NCBI GenBank assembly: GCA_037045685.1
Contig: JBAOII010000014.1
Span: 62,001-126,000, forward strand
Origin: Competibacter_A sp037045685
Lineage (GTDB): Bacteria; Pseudomonadota; Gammaproteobacteria; Competibacterales; Competibacteraceae
Direction: 5' to 3'
DNA: 64,000 bases
Position numbers and translations under genes: made by a program
Shown: one piece after another, positions 42,385-53,672 of the stretch
How positions within the stretch are numbered: the stretch's first letter is position 1
How the letters are laid out: each line of letters begins with the position of its first letter
Notes under the pieces: generated by a model
The model's database searches: none
The model's input: only the letters and a program-made list of their open reading frames with translations
What the model was told of the DNA's origin: nothing

Positions 42385-45300
42385 ATGAACGGCACGAACA
42401 TACACGAAATCGCATCGATGTCGTCTGGACTCTCGAAAGCCGCGATTCGATTCGGGCCAGCCACTCTGGTTGCCTGGCTGATCGGTTTCGTGTTGCTCGG
42501 ATCGTTGGACTTGGCGGTGGCCGGCGCCGAACCGGATCGGAAACCGGGATCGCCGCCCACCGTGGTGATCCTGAATTCCTACCATCCCGGCGAAGCCTGG
42601 ACGGATAACGAACTGGCCGGTCTGATACCGACCTTGCGCCGCGCCGATCCCGATCTCGTGCCGGTGATCGAATATCTGGACGCCAAGCGCTTTCCCGGCC
42701 CCGACTATCTGGCCCTGCTCAAGGAACACTTGGTCCGGAAATATCAGGGTCGCCGGGTCGACCTGCTGATCGTGCTCGACAATCCCGCCCTCGATCTCGT
42801 CCTGAAATACCGTGGTGACTTGTTCCCCGGCGTCCCGGTCGTCTTCGCCGGCATCAACGGCTTTCGGCCGGAATGGCTCCAGGATCGGGAGCGCATGACC
42901 GGCGTGGCGGAAACCCAGGATATGGCCGGCACCTTGGAACTGGCCTTGCGCCTGCATCCTCGGACGAAAAATGTCTTGGTCGTGCACGATTACACCGCCT
43001 CCGGCCTCGCCGTGCGGCGCGAGGTGGACGCCATCCTGCCCGCGTTCCGGGACCGGGTGAACGTCACTTTTTCGCCCGACGTGCCCTTCGCCGAGCTGGA
43101 ACAGCAACTCAAATCGCTGCCTCCCGATACAGTGATTTTGCTGCCCACCTACGTCACCGACCGGGATGGGCAGGTGTTCAGCCGGGAAGAAAGCACGCGG
43201 CGCATCGCCGACGCCAGCCCCGCGCCGGTGTACGCCATGCACGAAACCCGGCTGGGACACGGCATCGTGGGGGGTCTGCTGCTGGCGGGGAAGGAACACG
43301 GCGCGCAGGCGGGCGAACTGGCCTTGCGGGTGCTGGCCGGGGAAGACCCGGCCCAAATTCCGGTCGAAAACAGCCACTCTCGCCCCCAGTTCGACGACGT
43401 GCAACTGCGCCGCTTCCGCATCGATCCAGGAGCCTTGCCCGCCGGCAGCACCGTCATCAACCGCCCGGTTTCCTTCTACGCGCAGCACCGGCGCAAAGTG
43501 TGGGTCGCGCTGGCGGTGATCGCGCTGCTGTCGCTGGTCATCGTCGGGCTGAGCCTGGGCCTTGCGGCGGGCCAAGCGGGCCGAGCGGGCATTGCGGGAC
43601 AGCGAGGAGCGCTACCGCCGCATCGTGGATACCGCCAGCGAGGGTATCTGGAGCATGGACGAGAACCATCGGACGACCTTCGTCAATTCGCGCATGGCCG
43701 ACATGCTCGGCTATTCGGCTCAGGACATGCTCGGGCAGGTGGTGGAGTTCTTCATGTTCCCGGAGGATCTCCCCGCTCACCAGGAGCGGATGCGAGGCCG
43801 TCATCAGGGCCGGTCGGCACATTACGAACACCGATTCTGTCGTCGGGATGGCAGTGCGCTGTGGACCCTCGTTTCCGGCGTTCCACTGATGGATGCCCAA
43901 GGGCAGTTTCGCAGTTCTTTCGGCATGTTCGCCGACATTACCGAGCGCAAGGCAATCGAGGAAAAATTGCGAGCCAGCGAAGGGCGCTACCGGGCGCTGT
44001 TCGAGGAGTCGCGCGACGCCATTTTCGTGGCCGATGCAGCCACTGGTGCGATCCGCGAGGTCAATAAAGCCGCCGAAGCGTTGATGGCCCGGTCGCGCGC
44101 CGAACTGATCGGCCTGCACCAGACCGCCCTGCATCCGCCGGGCGAGGAAGAAAAGTATGCGACCAAATTTTTGCGGCACGCGAGAGGCGAAAGTTCGTTC
44201 ATCGTCGCCGACATCTACGCGGGCAATGGCCAGCGCGTTCCGGTCGAGATCAGTACCGCCTTGATTCAACTGCCCGACGGCACGGCCGCGCTGCAAGGTT
44301 TTTTCCGCGACATCACCGAACGCCAGCGCGCCGAGGCGGCCTTGCGGGCGAGCGAGGCGAAATGCCGCTCCTACGTCGAACACGCTCCGCTCGGGCTATT
44401 CGTGGCGGACCGGACGGGCCGTTTCGTGGAAGTCAACCGCGCCGCCGCCGAACTGGTGGATTACGAAACCGCCGCGTTGCTCGATCTGAGCATCCCGGAC
44501 ATCGTCGCTGCGGAAGACCGTGATGCCGGGTTGCGCCACTTTGCGACGGTGGTCGACGAGGGGTTTGCCGATGACCATTTGCGTTTTAAAACGCGGAACG
44601 GGCGCATCATCTGGATGTCGGTGCGCGCCGTGCGGCTCACCGACGAGCGGTTCATGGCGTTCTGTCAGGACATCACCGAAGGCAAACAAGCGGAAGAAGA
44701 AGTCCGGCGGCTCAACGCCGACCTGGAGCGGCGGGTGGTGGAACGCACCGCCGAACTGGCCGCCGCCCGCGATGCCGCCGAAGCCGCCAACCGGGCCAAG
44801 AGCACGTTTCTGGCCAACATGAGTCACGAGATCCGCACGCCGATGAACGTCATCCTCGGCTTTGCCCACCTGCTGCAACGGGATCGGCCGACCCCCGCGC
44901 AGCAAAACAAGCTGGGCAAGATGATGGATGCGGCTCACCATTTGATGGCGATTCTCAACGACATTCTGGATCTGTCCAAGATCGAGGCCGGCAAACTGAT
45001 CCTGGAGCAGGTCGACTTCGACCTGGAGGACGTGGTGCGCCGTGTGCCCGAACTGGTCGCCGACAAGGCGCGGGCCAAGGGTTTGGATCTGAGGGTCGAA
45101 CTCGATCCCGCTTTGGCCGGCGTTCGGGCGGTGCGCGGCGACCCGATCCGCTTGACTCAACTGTTGCTCAACTATTTGAGCAACGCAGTGAAATTTACCG
45201 AACGGGGGTCGATCACGCTGTGCGGACGGGTATTGGAAGACCGTCCCGCCGAGGCGCGGGTCCGCTTCGAGGTGCGCGATACCGGCATCGGCATCGCACC

Positions 45301-45955
45301 GGACGTTTTGCCGCGCTTGTTCGAAGCCTTCGAGCAAGCCGACAGTTCGACCACTCGCCAGTACGGTGGCACCGGACTGGGTTTGATCATCAACCGGCGG
45401 TTGGCCCGACTCATGGGCGGAGAGGTCGGCGTCGAGAGCCAAGCCGGCGTCGGCAGCGCGTTTTGGTGCACCGTGTGCCTGAATAAGCGCAACGACACGC
45501 TTCAGCCGAAACCCGCTCCCGTCGTCGCTGGCCCAGCCTTGGGCCGCCGTTACCCCGGTGCCCGGCTATTGCTGGCGGAGGACAATCCGATCAACCAGGA
45601 AGTGATGCTGATCCTGCTGCGGGAGGAAGGTTTCGCGGTTGATGTGGCGGACGACGGGGCACAGGCGGTGGAAAAAACGCGCCGCGCGGCCTACGACCTG
45701 ATCCTGATGGATGTGCAGATGCCGGTACTGGGCGGTTTGGACGCCACCCGCGCCATCCGCCAATTGCCGGGTTACGAGCGGACTCCGATTCTCGCCATGA
45801 CCGCCAACGCTTTCGACGAGGACCGGCAGGCGTGCCTGGCGGCGGGCATGAGCGACCACGTCGGCAAACCGGTCGATCCCGATGCGCTGTTCGCCGCCCT
45901 GCTGAAATGGTTGCCCGACCGATCCGACCCGGCGTGCTCGACCCCTCGTCCATAG
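42385..45955 (+). CDS. Hybrid sensor histidine kinase with ABC-substrate-binding-like sensor (one frameshift)
   Basis: Two frames make one protein of about 1190 residues. The first (from 42385) has a signal anchor and a periplasmic ABC-substrate-binding-like domain (VVILNSYHPGEAWTDNEL; DLLIVLDNPALDLVL; FPGVPVVFAGING), then a membrane helix (VWVALAVIALLSLVIVGLSL). The shift lies at 43555-43565. The second frame continues RRAKRAERALRDSEERYR and three PAS domains, each ending near an ITER motif. HisKA has MSHEIRTPMNVILG, HATPase has NYLSNAVKFTERG and DTGIGIAPDV, and the C-terminal receiver has LAEDNPINQEV and LILMDVQMPVLGG. It would sense a small ligand outside. The output regulator is not encoded next to it. 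Confidence 0.9.
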
Positions 45956-45995
45956 CAGAGAGAAGAGAGCGAGCGAAACGTGAACTGCGCCGGCT

Positions 45996-47261
45996 TCAAG
46001 GACACGCGAGTTGAGGCGCTTGCCGGGCCAGCGCGGCGCAGGCATCGACCAGACCGATGCGCGTGGCGCCGGCCGAATTCGATCCGGCAATCGGCTTGGC
46101 GGTGGTCCGCAACGCGGTCCGAATTTGGTCGGGCGTTGCTTGTGGTGCTCGTTGCAGCAACAGCGCGACGACGCCGGTGATGTGGGCGGCGGCCAGCGAG
46201 CTGCCCGACATCAACGCATAGCCGGTATGGGGAACCGGCGCGACGACATCGACGCCGGGCGCCGCCGCCGCGAAGGCGATGCCGCGCCAATGGGACGGAG
46301 CAACGTGGCCGTTCACGTCGCAGGCGACCGCCGGAATCACGGTGGTCAACGATGCGGGAAAGCCGGGGTCTTCGGGATTTTCCAATGTCGCCACCACCAC
46401 GACGATGCCACGCTGGTCAGCCGCCGCCAGCAAGCGCGCCAGCAAATCGTCCGCCCGCCCGCCCAAGCTGAGATTCATCACCTTGATATCGTGGTTGATG
46501 GCGTGATCGACCGCTTTCGCCAAGGTCCAACTGCTGCACCGGGCCTTGGCCGCCGTCGAGTCCGAATACCAGCACGCCTTGAACACGTCTAACCGCGCCT
46601 CGGGCGCGATCCCGTCGAAGCCCGTCCCGTCGGCGCGGGCGCCGATGATGCCGGCCACCGCCGTGCCGTGCCGGTCCGCGCGAAACGACGGCTCGCCGCC
46701 TTCCACGAAAGTCGCGGTTTCGGCGATTCGTCCCCGCAAGTCCGGGTGGTCGGTGTCAGCCCCGGTGTCGATCACCGCCACGGTCACGCCTTGGCCGGTG
46801 CTGACCCGGTGCGCCAGATCGGCCCGAAGCAACTTCGCGCCATAAGCCATTTCGGCGTAGGGGTCGGGCGTCGCGGTTTGCAGGCCCTCGAAGCTTTGGT
46901 TGGGCTGCACCAGCTCGACGCGCGGATCGGTTTTCAACCGGGCGATCACGGTCTCCAAAGGTTGGTCGGCCGGCACTTGGTAGACGAGACACTGGACGCC
47001 GATGGAGGTCAGCGGGAATTCGCCGACCGGCCGGAGCCGGTATTGTTCCTGCAACTCGCGGGCGATGGCCGGCCACTCCGCCCGAAGCCGGTCGGGCAGG
47101 GCCACGATGATTTGCCGCGACCGCAACTGTTTGGGGACGCCCGGCTCGTCGATGACCGCTCCCGCTCCCGCTTCGGGGTCCGGCGAGCTGGCGCAGGCGC
47201 TCAAGGCCAGCAACACGACGCCCGCCACGCCGGCCATCCGCCACCGTTTCGGGAAACTCAT
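45996..47261 (-). CDS. Subtilisin-like serine protease lipoprotein (S8)
   Basis: 421 residues from Met 47261, which overlaps the anti-sigma stop. Lipoprotein signal VVLLALSACAS (lipobox Leu-Ser-Ala-Cys). A propeptide-like region follows, then the S8 domain: catalytic Asp in VIDTGADTDHPDL, His in RHGTAVAGIIGA, oxyanion region in VVVATLENPEDPGF and Ser in MSGSSLAAAHITG (Ser-Leu in place of the common Ser-Met). The C-terminus ends with a short Cys-containing tail. It acts outside the inner membrane. Cotranscription with an ECF sigma and anti-sigma suggests stress-induced proteolysis. Confidence 0.92.
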   Translation of the reverse strand: MSFPKRWRMAGVAGVVLLALSACASSPDPEAGAGAVIDEPGVPKQLRSRQIIVALPDRLRAEWPAIARELQEQYRLRPVGEFPLTSIGVQCLVYQVPADQPLETVIARLKTDPRVELVQPNQSFEGLQTATPDPYAEMAYGAKLLRADLAHRVSTGQGVTVAVIDTGADTDHPDLRGRIAETATFVEGGEPSFRADRHGTAVAGIIGARADGTGFDGIAPEARLDVFKACWYSDSTAAKARCSSWTLAKAVDHAINHDIKVMNLSLGGRADDLLARLLAAADQRGIVVVVATLENPEDPGFPASLTTVIPAVACDVNGHVAPSHWRGIAFAAAAPGVDVVAPVPHTGYALMSGSSLAAAHITGVVALLLQRAPQATPDQIRTALRTTAKPIAGSNSAGATRIGLVDACAALARQAPQLACP

Positions 47262-47957
47262 GGCGCACCTCCGCCCGCGACGGGTTCGGCCAGCCGGACT
47301 TGACTGCGGGCACGCAGGCGGGTCAACGCGCTGGCGAGCCGCTGTTCCGGGCGTTCCCCGCTCGGCAGGGCGACGGTGTAGACGCCCAGCGCGGTCGGCC
47401 CGGCGACGATGTTGCCGTCGATGTCTTGCAGCAATTGCCGGATTTCGCCGACCGTGGCCGAATCGGCGAACACGACGCGCAAGCGGGGTCCGGTCGTCGT
47501 CTGTTCGGCGCCGCTGGACAGGGTTTCGTAGTCGGGCGCGGTCCTCGATCATCGGCAGGGCGACGACCAGAAGCAGCGCCGCCACCGCCATGCTTTCCAG
47601 CGCCAAGGTCCAGCGCACAGGATTGGGCGTTGCGCCCAGCCAGTCGAGGATGCGCTGGAAGAGGGGAGGGGAACGGGTTTTGGCCGGCGTCGGCTTCGGT
47701 TCCAGGCGATCGATTTCGGCCATCAGCCGGTCGAATCCGCCGGGCGCCGGCTGCCAGCTTTCCGCGTTGTCCCGGACAGCGGTCGCGAGCGCGTGGCACT
47801 GCTTCAGTTCGGCGCGGCAGGCGGGGCATTGGGCGAGGTGTTGTTCCACCGTCGCCGTTTCGGCCGGGGTCAGGGTGCCGTTCGCGTACCAGGGCAGCAG
47901 CGCCTCGATTTCCTCGTGCGGGTTCAAGGTCGAGCGGTCGTCGGTGGTCGTGGGCAT
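47258..47957 (-). CDS. Anti-sigma factor with zinc-finger-like N-terminus (frameshifted)
   Basis: Met 47957 begins a cytoplasmic domain with HEEIEALLPWYANGTLTPAE, VEQHLAQCPACRAELKQC: the His-x3-Cys-x2-Cys motif of zinc-finger anti-sigma factors. A membrane helix (ESMAVAALLLVVALPMI) follows. The frame then breaks near 47540. The C-terminal frame reads MRVVFADSATVGEIRQLLQD and VAGPTALGVYTVALPSGE, and ends at 47258. It should hold the ECF sigma factor at the membrane until released. It starts four bases after the sigma stop. Confidence 0.85.
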
Positions 47958-47961
47958 GGGC

Positions 47962-48624
47962 TTACTCCTCCGCCGTGGCGGCATCCCAATAGCCGCGCCG
48001 GGCCAGCAGTTGGGCCAGCTTCTTGCGGGCGTGGAACATGCGGGTTTTGACGGTGTTGAGCGGACAGCCGACGATCTCCGCGATCTCCGGGTAGGAGCGA
48101 TCTTCGCCGAAGGTGAGTTCGATCACGCCGCGATGCTCGGGCGACAGTTGCTCCAGCGCCCACTTCAGGATTCCGCCCAGCTCCCAGCCCATGACGGTCT
48201 GTTCCGGGCCGTGCGGGGCGGCGGCTTGCGGCGCTTCTTCCCGGTCCTCGGCTTCGTCGAGCGCGGCCGGGGGCAGCGTGTCGATGGACTGGTCGGCGCG
48301 GAATTTTGCGTTTTGTCGCAACACCTTGAGCCCCTTGTGGTGGGCAATGCCGAACAGCCAGGTCAGGAGCTGTCCGGCGGCGGGGTCGAAGCGGTCGGCG
48401 CTTTGCCAGACCGCCAGCATCGTATCGTTCACGGCTTCGTCCACCAGTTCGGGGCGCTTCAGGAGCTTGAGCAGATAGCTCCCGATGCGCGGCGCGAAGC
48501 GGTCGTACAGTTGTTTGAAGGCTTGACGGTCCTTGCGCGCCACCGCGCGGATCAGCTCCAGATCGGCGCTCGCGGTGGCGGTCCCAGCGACGGGGCGCGG
48601 CGACGGCGCGGGGTGCTGGTTCAT
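47962..48624 (-). CDS. ECF-family RNA polymerase sigma factor
   Basis: 220 residues. Region 2: LIRAVARKDRQAFKQLYDRF, VDEAVNDTMLAVWQSADRFD and LLTWLFGIAHHKGLKVLRQ. Region 4: LSPEHRGVIELTFGEDRSYPEI and EIVGCPLNTVKTRMFHARKKL. The layout sigma - anti-sigma - subtilase on one strand, with four-base spacing and an overlap, is a typical autoregulated ECF operon. Confidence 0.95.
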   Translation of the reverse strand: MNQHPAPSPRPVAGTATASADLELIRAVARKDRQAFKQLYDRFAPRIGSYLLKLLKRPELVDEAVNDTMLAVWQSADRFDPAAGQLLTWLFGIAHHKGLKVLRQNAKFRADQSIDTLPPAALDEAEDREEAPQAAAPHGPEQTVMGWELGGILKWALEQLSPEHRGVIELTFGEDRSYPEIAEIVGCPLNTVKTRMFHARKKLAQLLARRGYWDAATAEE

Positions 48625-48799
48625 CGGTCGGTTACTCCACGGGTGGCGATAACGCTCACCCGTTCATTGGCTATTCCCCGGCGGGGTCAAAAAGGTTCAA
48701 AGCGTTCGCGTTCGGCGAACGGATCGGAAACCAAGTATAGACCGTCCGGGAAGTTCCTCTTCCGGCGGGAGAAAAGATTGGAGGTGAAGGGAAACGTCT

Positions 48800-49916
48800 C
48801 TAATCGGCCAAAGCGAAGAGGTCGGCTTCGACGGTGTTTTCGTCCCGTTGGCGGTTCTGCGGCGGCATCGTAGACCACCAGAATGGAGCGGCCTTCGCCG
48901 CCGTTGCAGTCCAACAACGCCATGCCTTCCGCTTGTTCCGGGCCAGCGTCGCCGGGCACGTCGAGAACGGTCGGCAGGTCTTTGCCGAATACCAGCGATT
49001 CGCGGTCGGGCCGCGCACCGCCCGGCCAGCGAAAGATTTTTTGCGGTCCGGCGACCGTCAGGGTCGGACCCGCCAGAACCAGCAAGTCGTCGCCTTGCGC
49101 GCACAGGTCGCGCACGCCCAAGCCCCCCAAGTCGAGAAAGTGCTTGCGGTAGGGCCGACCATCCGGTCCGATGGGTTTCAGCGTCAGGGTGGTAGTGTCC
49201 TGTTCTTCCAGGGCCAGTTCCAGGACGACCGCCCAGCCGCGCAACACCGGGCCGCGCAGTCCGACGAAAACGCGGTCGTCGGCGACGGCCAGCCCTTCGA
49301 TGTCGAAGCCGTTGTCTTTGCCGGGGATGGCGAGGAAGGGTCCCAGGTGTTCGTCGCTGGCCAGCACTCTGGTCAGCGCGTTGCTTTTCTGGTTGCCGGC
49401 CAAGCGGGCGGCGGTGCGCGAGTGGCCGTCCCGTTCGACCGTCCGCTTTAGCGATGGCGTGGCGTCGTCCGACAGGGGAATGCGGGCGAGAAGAAAGCGG
49501 TTGCCGTCGCGGCCGACTTTAGCCAAGCGTTCAGTGTTCTTTGCGATGGAGTTTGTCTTCCTTCGGCTTATCGCGCTTCAGGCTGTGCGAGCCGACCAGC
49601 CAGAGATAGCCGCTGTCGTAGTCGAGCCCTTCGATGTCGGCTTCCTCGATCTTGTCGTCTCCCTCCTTGGGCGGCACGGGCAGTTGCAGAAAATCGTGCA
49701 GCGGGAATTGCTGGTGGTCGGCGTAGCGGATTGCGCCGTCGCCGGTTTCGCCCTGGCGGGACAGCCGTTCCAGGCTCAGCGCTTCGTCGTTGGCGACCCA
49801 GAGCGTGTTGGCCGATCTGCACCACGGCCGAGAGCCCGTCCGACAGCTTTTTGTCTTTGCGCAGCTTGTTCAGGTCGGGGGTCGAATTCCAGCAACACGG
49901 TTCCAATTCGGTTCAT
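48800..49916 (-). pseudogene. DUF3616-family protein, several frameshifts
   Basis: Fragments in three frames follow one order. From Met 49916 comes MNRIGTVLLEFD, then DLNKLRKDKKLSDGLSAVVQIG, then TLWVANDEALSLERLS and IEEADIEGLDYDSGYLWLVGSHSLKRD. The longest frame follows, with FDIEGLAVADDRVFVGLRGPV, the DUF3616 core. The last part switches frame again near 48870 and ends at 48800. Around five shifts are needed. DUF3616 proteins are beta-propeller-like and of unknown role. Either the gene is dead or this stretch has many sequence errors, since the two genes to its right are broken the same way. Confidence 0.65.
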
Positions 49917-50065
49917 GGTGGCGTCTCCATCAGGTTGGCGAGAATGCCCTATCATTCAAGGATAGACTCGCTGCCGGATTCGGTGGCGCGTTTGCTGGGG
50001 TTCTTGACAGGACAACCAGGATTTTGAAATGTGATGGACTGGCAAGACGATTTGGACTTGGTTGG

Positions 50066-52878
50066 GTGAGCCGACAAAATCAGGAAATATTGACATTGAT
50101 CGGCGGTGGTCTTGCGGCCGTATTGGTCGGCACCTGGGCGGTTTACACGCATTTCTTCCCTCGGCCATCTCCATCTTCGGACGATGCCGACCAAAGGAAT
50201 AGCGCGACCGCTCCCGTACTTCCGTTGGATTCGAGCCCTCCCGCACTACCGCCGCCCGATCCTGCCACCTTGCGGGCGGCTTATCTGCGTTTGCGGGCCA
50301 GCGAGTGGCGGACTATCCCGCTGGATGTGCTCGACGAGCGATCCGCCGATCCCGCCGCCCGGCGGTTGACCTTGGAGCAGGTGTACGTCGCGCTGTACGT
50401 GACCACGCCTCGCCCCAAGGCGCTCTACCTGCAAGGCATAGAAGATTACAAGCAACCGCCGCTGGGCGCGGTGGAAGCGCTCTGTCACGCGAAAGATGCA
50501 ACGCATGGTGCTGCTGGGGCAGCCGGGTTCCGGCAAGAGCACGCTGGGGCGCTATCTCTGTTTAACTCTGGCGGAAGCGTTGCTGGAACCGGACGCCGCG
50601 AATCTGGCGGAACGGCTGCCGGGCTGGATCGGGTCCGCCCTGCTGCCGGTGTTCGTGCCGCTGCGCCAACTGGCGGCCGGCCTGCCGGCGACCGGTCCCG
50701 GAAGCGCCGGCCAGATCGGAGTTTTCATCCGCCAGCAGATGGACGCGCGGGATGCTTTGCGCGGTTTCGGCGAGCCGTTGCTGAAAGAGTTGGAAAATCA
50801 AGGCGGGCTGGTGATCTTCGACGGTCTGGATGAAGTGGCCGGCGCGCAGCGTGCGCGGGTCAAGCAGGCGCTCCAGGAGTTCGCCGACCTGTATCCCCGT
50901 TGCCGGATTTTGGTGACCTGCCGGGTCCACAGCTACCGGCAGGATTCGGCGTGGCAATTGAACTGGGCGGCCGAACACACACTGGCCGATTTCGATCAGA
51001 ACCAGATCGAACACTTCATCGACGCTTGGTATCACGCGCTGGCCGTCTTGAATCCCGGCAGTCCGGTCGATTACGCCGGCAAGGCGCGCACCCTGAAAAC
51101 CGCGCTCGCCCCGAACGATCCGCGCGGCTTGCGGGACTTGGCGGGAACGCCGCTGCTGCTCACCGTGATGGTGATCGTCCACACCTACAAGGAACTGCCG
51201 GACAGCCGGGTCGGGGTGTATCGGGAATGCGTGGACATCCTGCTGCTGCGCTGGCAAGGGGCGCGCGAAGGCGAGGCGCGACGGCCGCCCTTGCTGGACA
51301 AGTTGTTGCCGCACGGTGGAACCGCCTTGAAGGTGCAGCAGGGCTTGCGGGAAATCGCGTTCGAGGCGCACCGGGACGGCGGGCGGGATCGGCAGGGTGG
51401 CCGGGCGCTGGTGAGCGACGTAATCATCGGCGGGGTGATGCGCCGCTGGCTGGGGTCGGATGGAGCCGATATTTTCCTGGATTACTGTCGGCATACCAAC
51501 GGTTTGCTGCTGGTGGATCAGGTCGTCGCGGGAGAGGCGGCCGAACCGGCGATCCGCTACGTCTTTCCCCATTTGAGCTTCGAGGAATACTTGGCGGCGC
51601 TCTATCTGTTGCAGCAACCGAAGGGGCTTGGGGAAATCGTCGCGCTGACCGGCGATCCGGCCTGGTGGGAAGTGGCGCGGTTTTACGGGGAACACCTGTG
51701 CCACGACGAGCAGGGCGGTAATCCATATTTGGCGAAAACGCTGCTGGCAGAACTGCATCCAGGACCGAGAACCACGGGACCGCGACGATGGCGACTGGCG
51801 GCGGGTGTGGCTGGCGGGAACCTTGTTGCCAGGCTGGCGGCGGAGCGTGCCCACGGATGCCCGCGAACCTGCGTTGGAAGACCGGATCGTGAGCGATGCG
51901 GTGGCGCTGGTGGAAACGCCGGCGGCGCTGCGCCAGGAACCGCAAGCTCGGGCGGCGGTCGGGCGCGTGCTGGCGGCGCTGGGCGATCCCCGGCCCGGCG
52001 TCGGACTCCGTTCGGACGGCCTGCCGGACATCCGCTGGGTGCGGATTCCGGGCACGCGAGCCGTTCGCGACAGCGGCCGGTTTCCCGGCTTTACCGGATT
52101 GCGCCTGGGTAACGGCGCGAAACCGGATGCCGAAGCCGACGATAACGAGAACTGGCCCGCCGATGCCGCGCCGCTGGAGATCGCCGATTTTGAACTGGCC
52201 GCCTATCCGGTGACGGTGGCGCAGTTCAAACCGTTCGTGGAGCAGGGCGGTTATCGAGAGGAACGCTATTGGAGCGCGGACGGCTGGCGGTGGCGGGAAG
52301 AAGAGAACCAGTCGGAACCTTGGCTGTGGAATGATCCGGTCTGGACCGTGCCGAACCAGCCGGTGATCGGGGTTTCCTGGTACGAAGCGGAAGCCTATTG
52401 CCGCTGGCTCGACGGAGCAGTTGCAGCTTCCACCCGGAACCTTCCGCTTGCCGACGGAAGCCGAATGGGAATGGGCGGCGCGCGGGCCGGAGGGGCGGCG
52501 CTATCCGTGGGGAGACGGATGGGAAGCTTGGCGCTGCAACAGCTCCGAATCCGGCCTCGACCGCACCAGCGCGGTCGGCTGTTTTCCGGGCGGGGCGGCG
52601 GACTGGTGGCGGGTTATGACGGGCGACGATGACCGAGTCCACGATTTGGCCGGTAATGTTTTGGAATGGACGGCGTCGGCGTATAGCGAGGATTATTCTG
52701 AATTAAATCAGTCATGTTATGAATGCCGGATCGAACGGCGGTCCCCGGGTGCTGCGGGGCGGTTCGTGGGGCCTCGAACCGGAGGTGGTTGCGGTCGGCC
52801 GCTCGCTACTGGGTCGGCCCGCGCGCAGCTGGTACGACTGCGTCGGGTTCCGTCTCGCCAGGACTTTAACCCTTTGAC
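50066..52878 (+). pseudogene. NACHT-type NTPase fused to a formylglycine-generating-enzyme (FGE-sulfatase) domain, frameshifted
   Basis: GTG 50066 starts an N-terminal membrane anchor (LTLIGGGLAAVLVGTWAVYTHFF) and Pro-rich linker. The frame shifts at 50490 into MQRMVLLGQPGSGKSTLGRY, Walker A; LVIFDGLDEVAGAQRARV is Walker B of the NACHT type, and CRILVTCRVHSYRQDSAW is sensor 1. A helical region follows (FPHLSFEEYLAALYLLQQ). After a shift near 51770 comes the FGE domain: IPGTRAV, FELAAYPVTVAQFKPFV, VSWYEAEAYCRWL. Shifts at about 52420 and 52740 continue through LPTEAEWEWAARGPEGRRYP and RVLRGGSWGL to CVGFRLAR at TGA 52878. NACHT-FGE fusions occur in bacteria and some NACHT proteins defend against phage. 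Confidence 0.75.
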
Positions 52879-52895
52879 CTGTTTGCTTTTTCCAT

Positions 52896-53659
52896 TTACA
52901 GGGGTTCAGGGGGCGAAGCCCCTTGGTCGCGTTTTTTAGCGAGGGGTGGTGGAGGGTTCCAACATCGTCCGGCGGTGTCGCGAGCCGATAAAACCGAACG
53001 CGCTCGGCGGGCAGCACGGTCCCGCCGACGGCAACCGCGCCGATGAAACGCAGTCCTCCGTCCCCCTCCCACGGCGCCAGCGGCCCGCGCGCCTGCGACG
53101 AACCGGGATAATAGAAATTCACCACCAGCGACAGGCCGTGACGCGCGTTCCCAAGCGGTCTGGATGAAGGGGTTATCCCGGCCGCGCAGCGCGATTTGCG
53201 CCGCTTCCATCGCCAAGCCCCAACGGGCGGAATCCTGCGGGCACAGAAAATCCCGCGAGAACGGCGAACGGGGCGACACGGCGGGGTTGAACTGCCCCTT
53301 GCGGAAGATCACCCCGGCAACGCCGTCGCCGTAGCGGCGGCGCATCGCGCTCGACGCCTCGCCCAGCCGCACCCGGTTCATGACGCCCCAAGCGATGGCT
53401 TGATAGCACGCCGCCATCGTCGGCGAAGCCGGTCGAGCGGCTTTCCGCGTAAACCAGGCGACCCAGCAGTTCCGCCGGTTCCGGCCGGGTGTTCAGGACG
53501 GCTGGATCGGATCGTATCTTGTCCGCCGACCGTCAGGCACGCGGGCAGCGAATCGCCGACCGCCCGTTGCGGTGCAATCATCAGGACGACGGCCAGCACG
53601 ACGAGCGGCGCTGCGATTCGCGCCGTATCGATGCTATTGTTTCCGCGAACTCGATGCAT
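52896..53659 (-). pseudogene. SleB-like cell-wall hydrolase, frameshifted
   Basis: Met 53659 (MHRVRGNN) begins a hydrophobic signal (IAAPLVVLAVVLMIAP). The next frame reads ELLGRLVYAESRSTGFADDG, then, after another shift near 53420, CYQAIAWGVMNRVRLGEASS. The remainder has AGVIFRKGQFNPAVSP and a Cys-Pro segment. The pattern (Glu in YAES, Ala-x-x-x-x-Asn-Arg-Val, Gly-Val-Ile...Gln-Phe) is that of the Hydrolase_2/SleB lysozyme-like family. The C-terminal frame (NFYYPGSSQARGPLAPWEGD) overlaps the FGE gene end, so the 3' limit is uncertain. Confidence 0.5.
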
Positions 53660-53672
53660 GGGGGAATTATTC

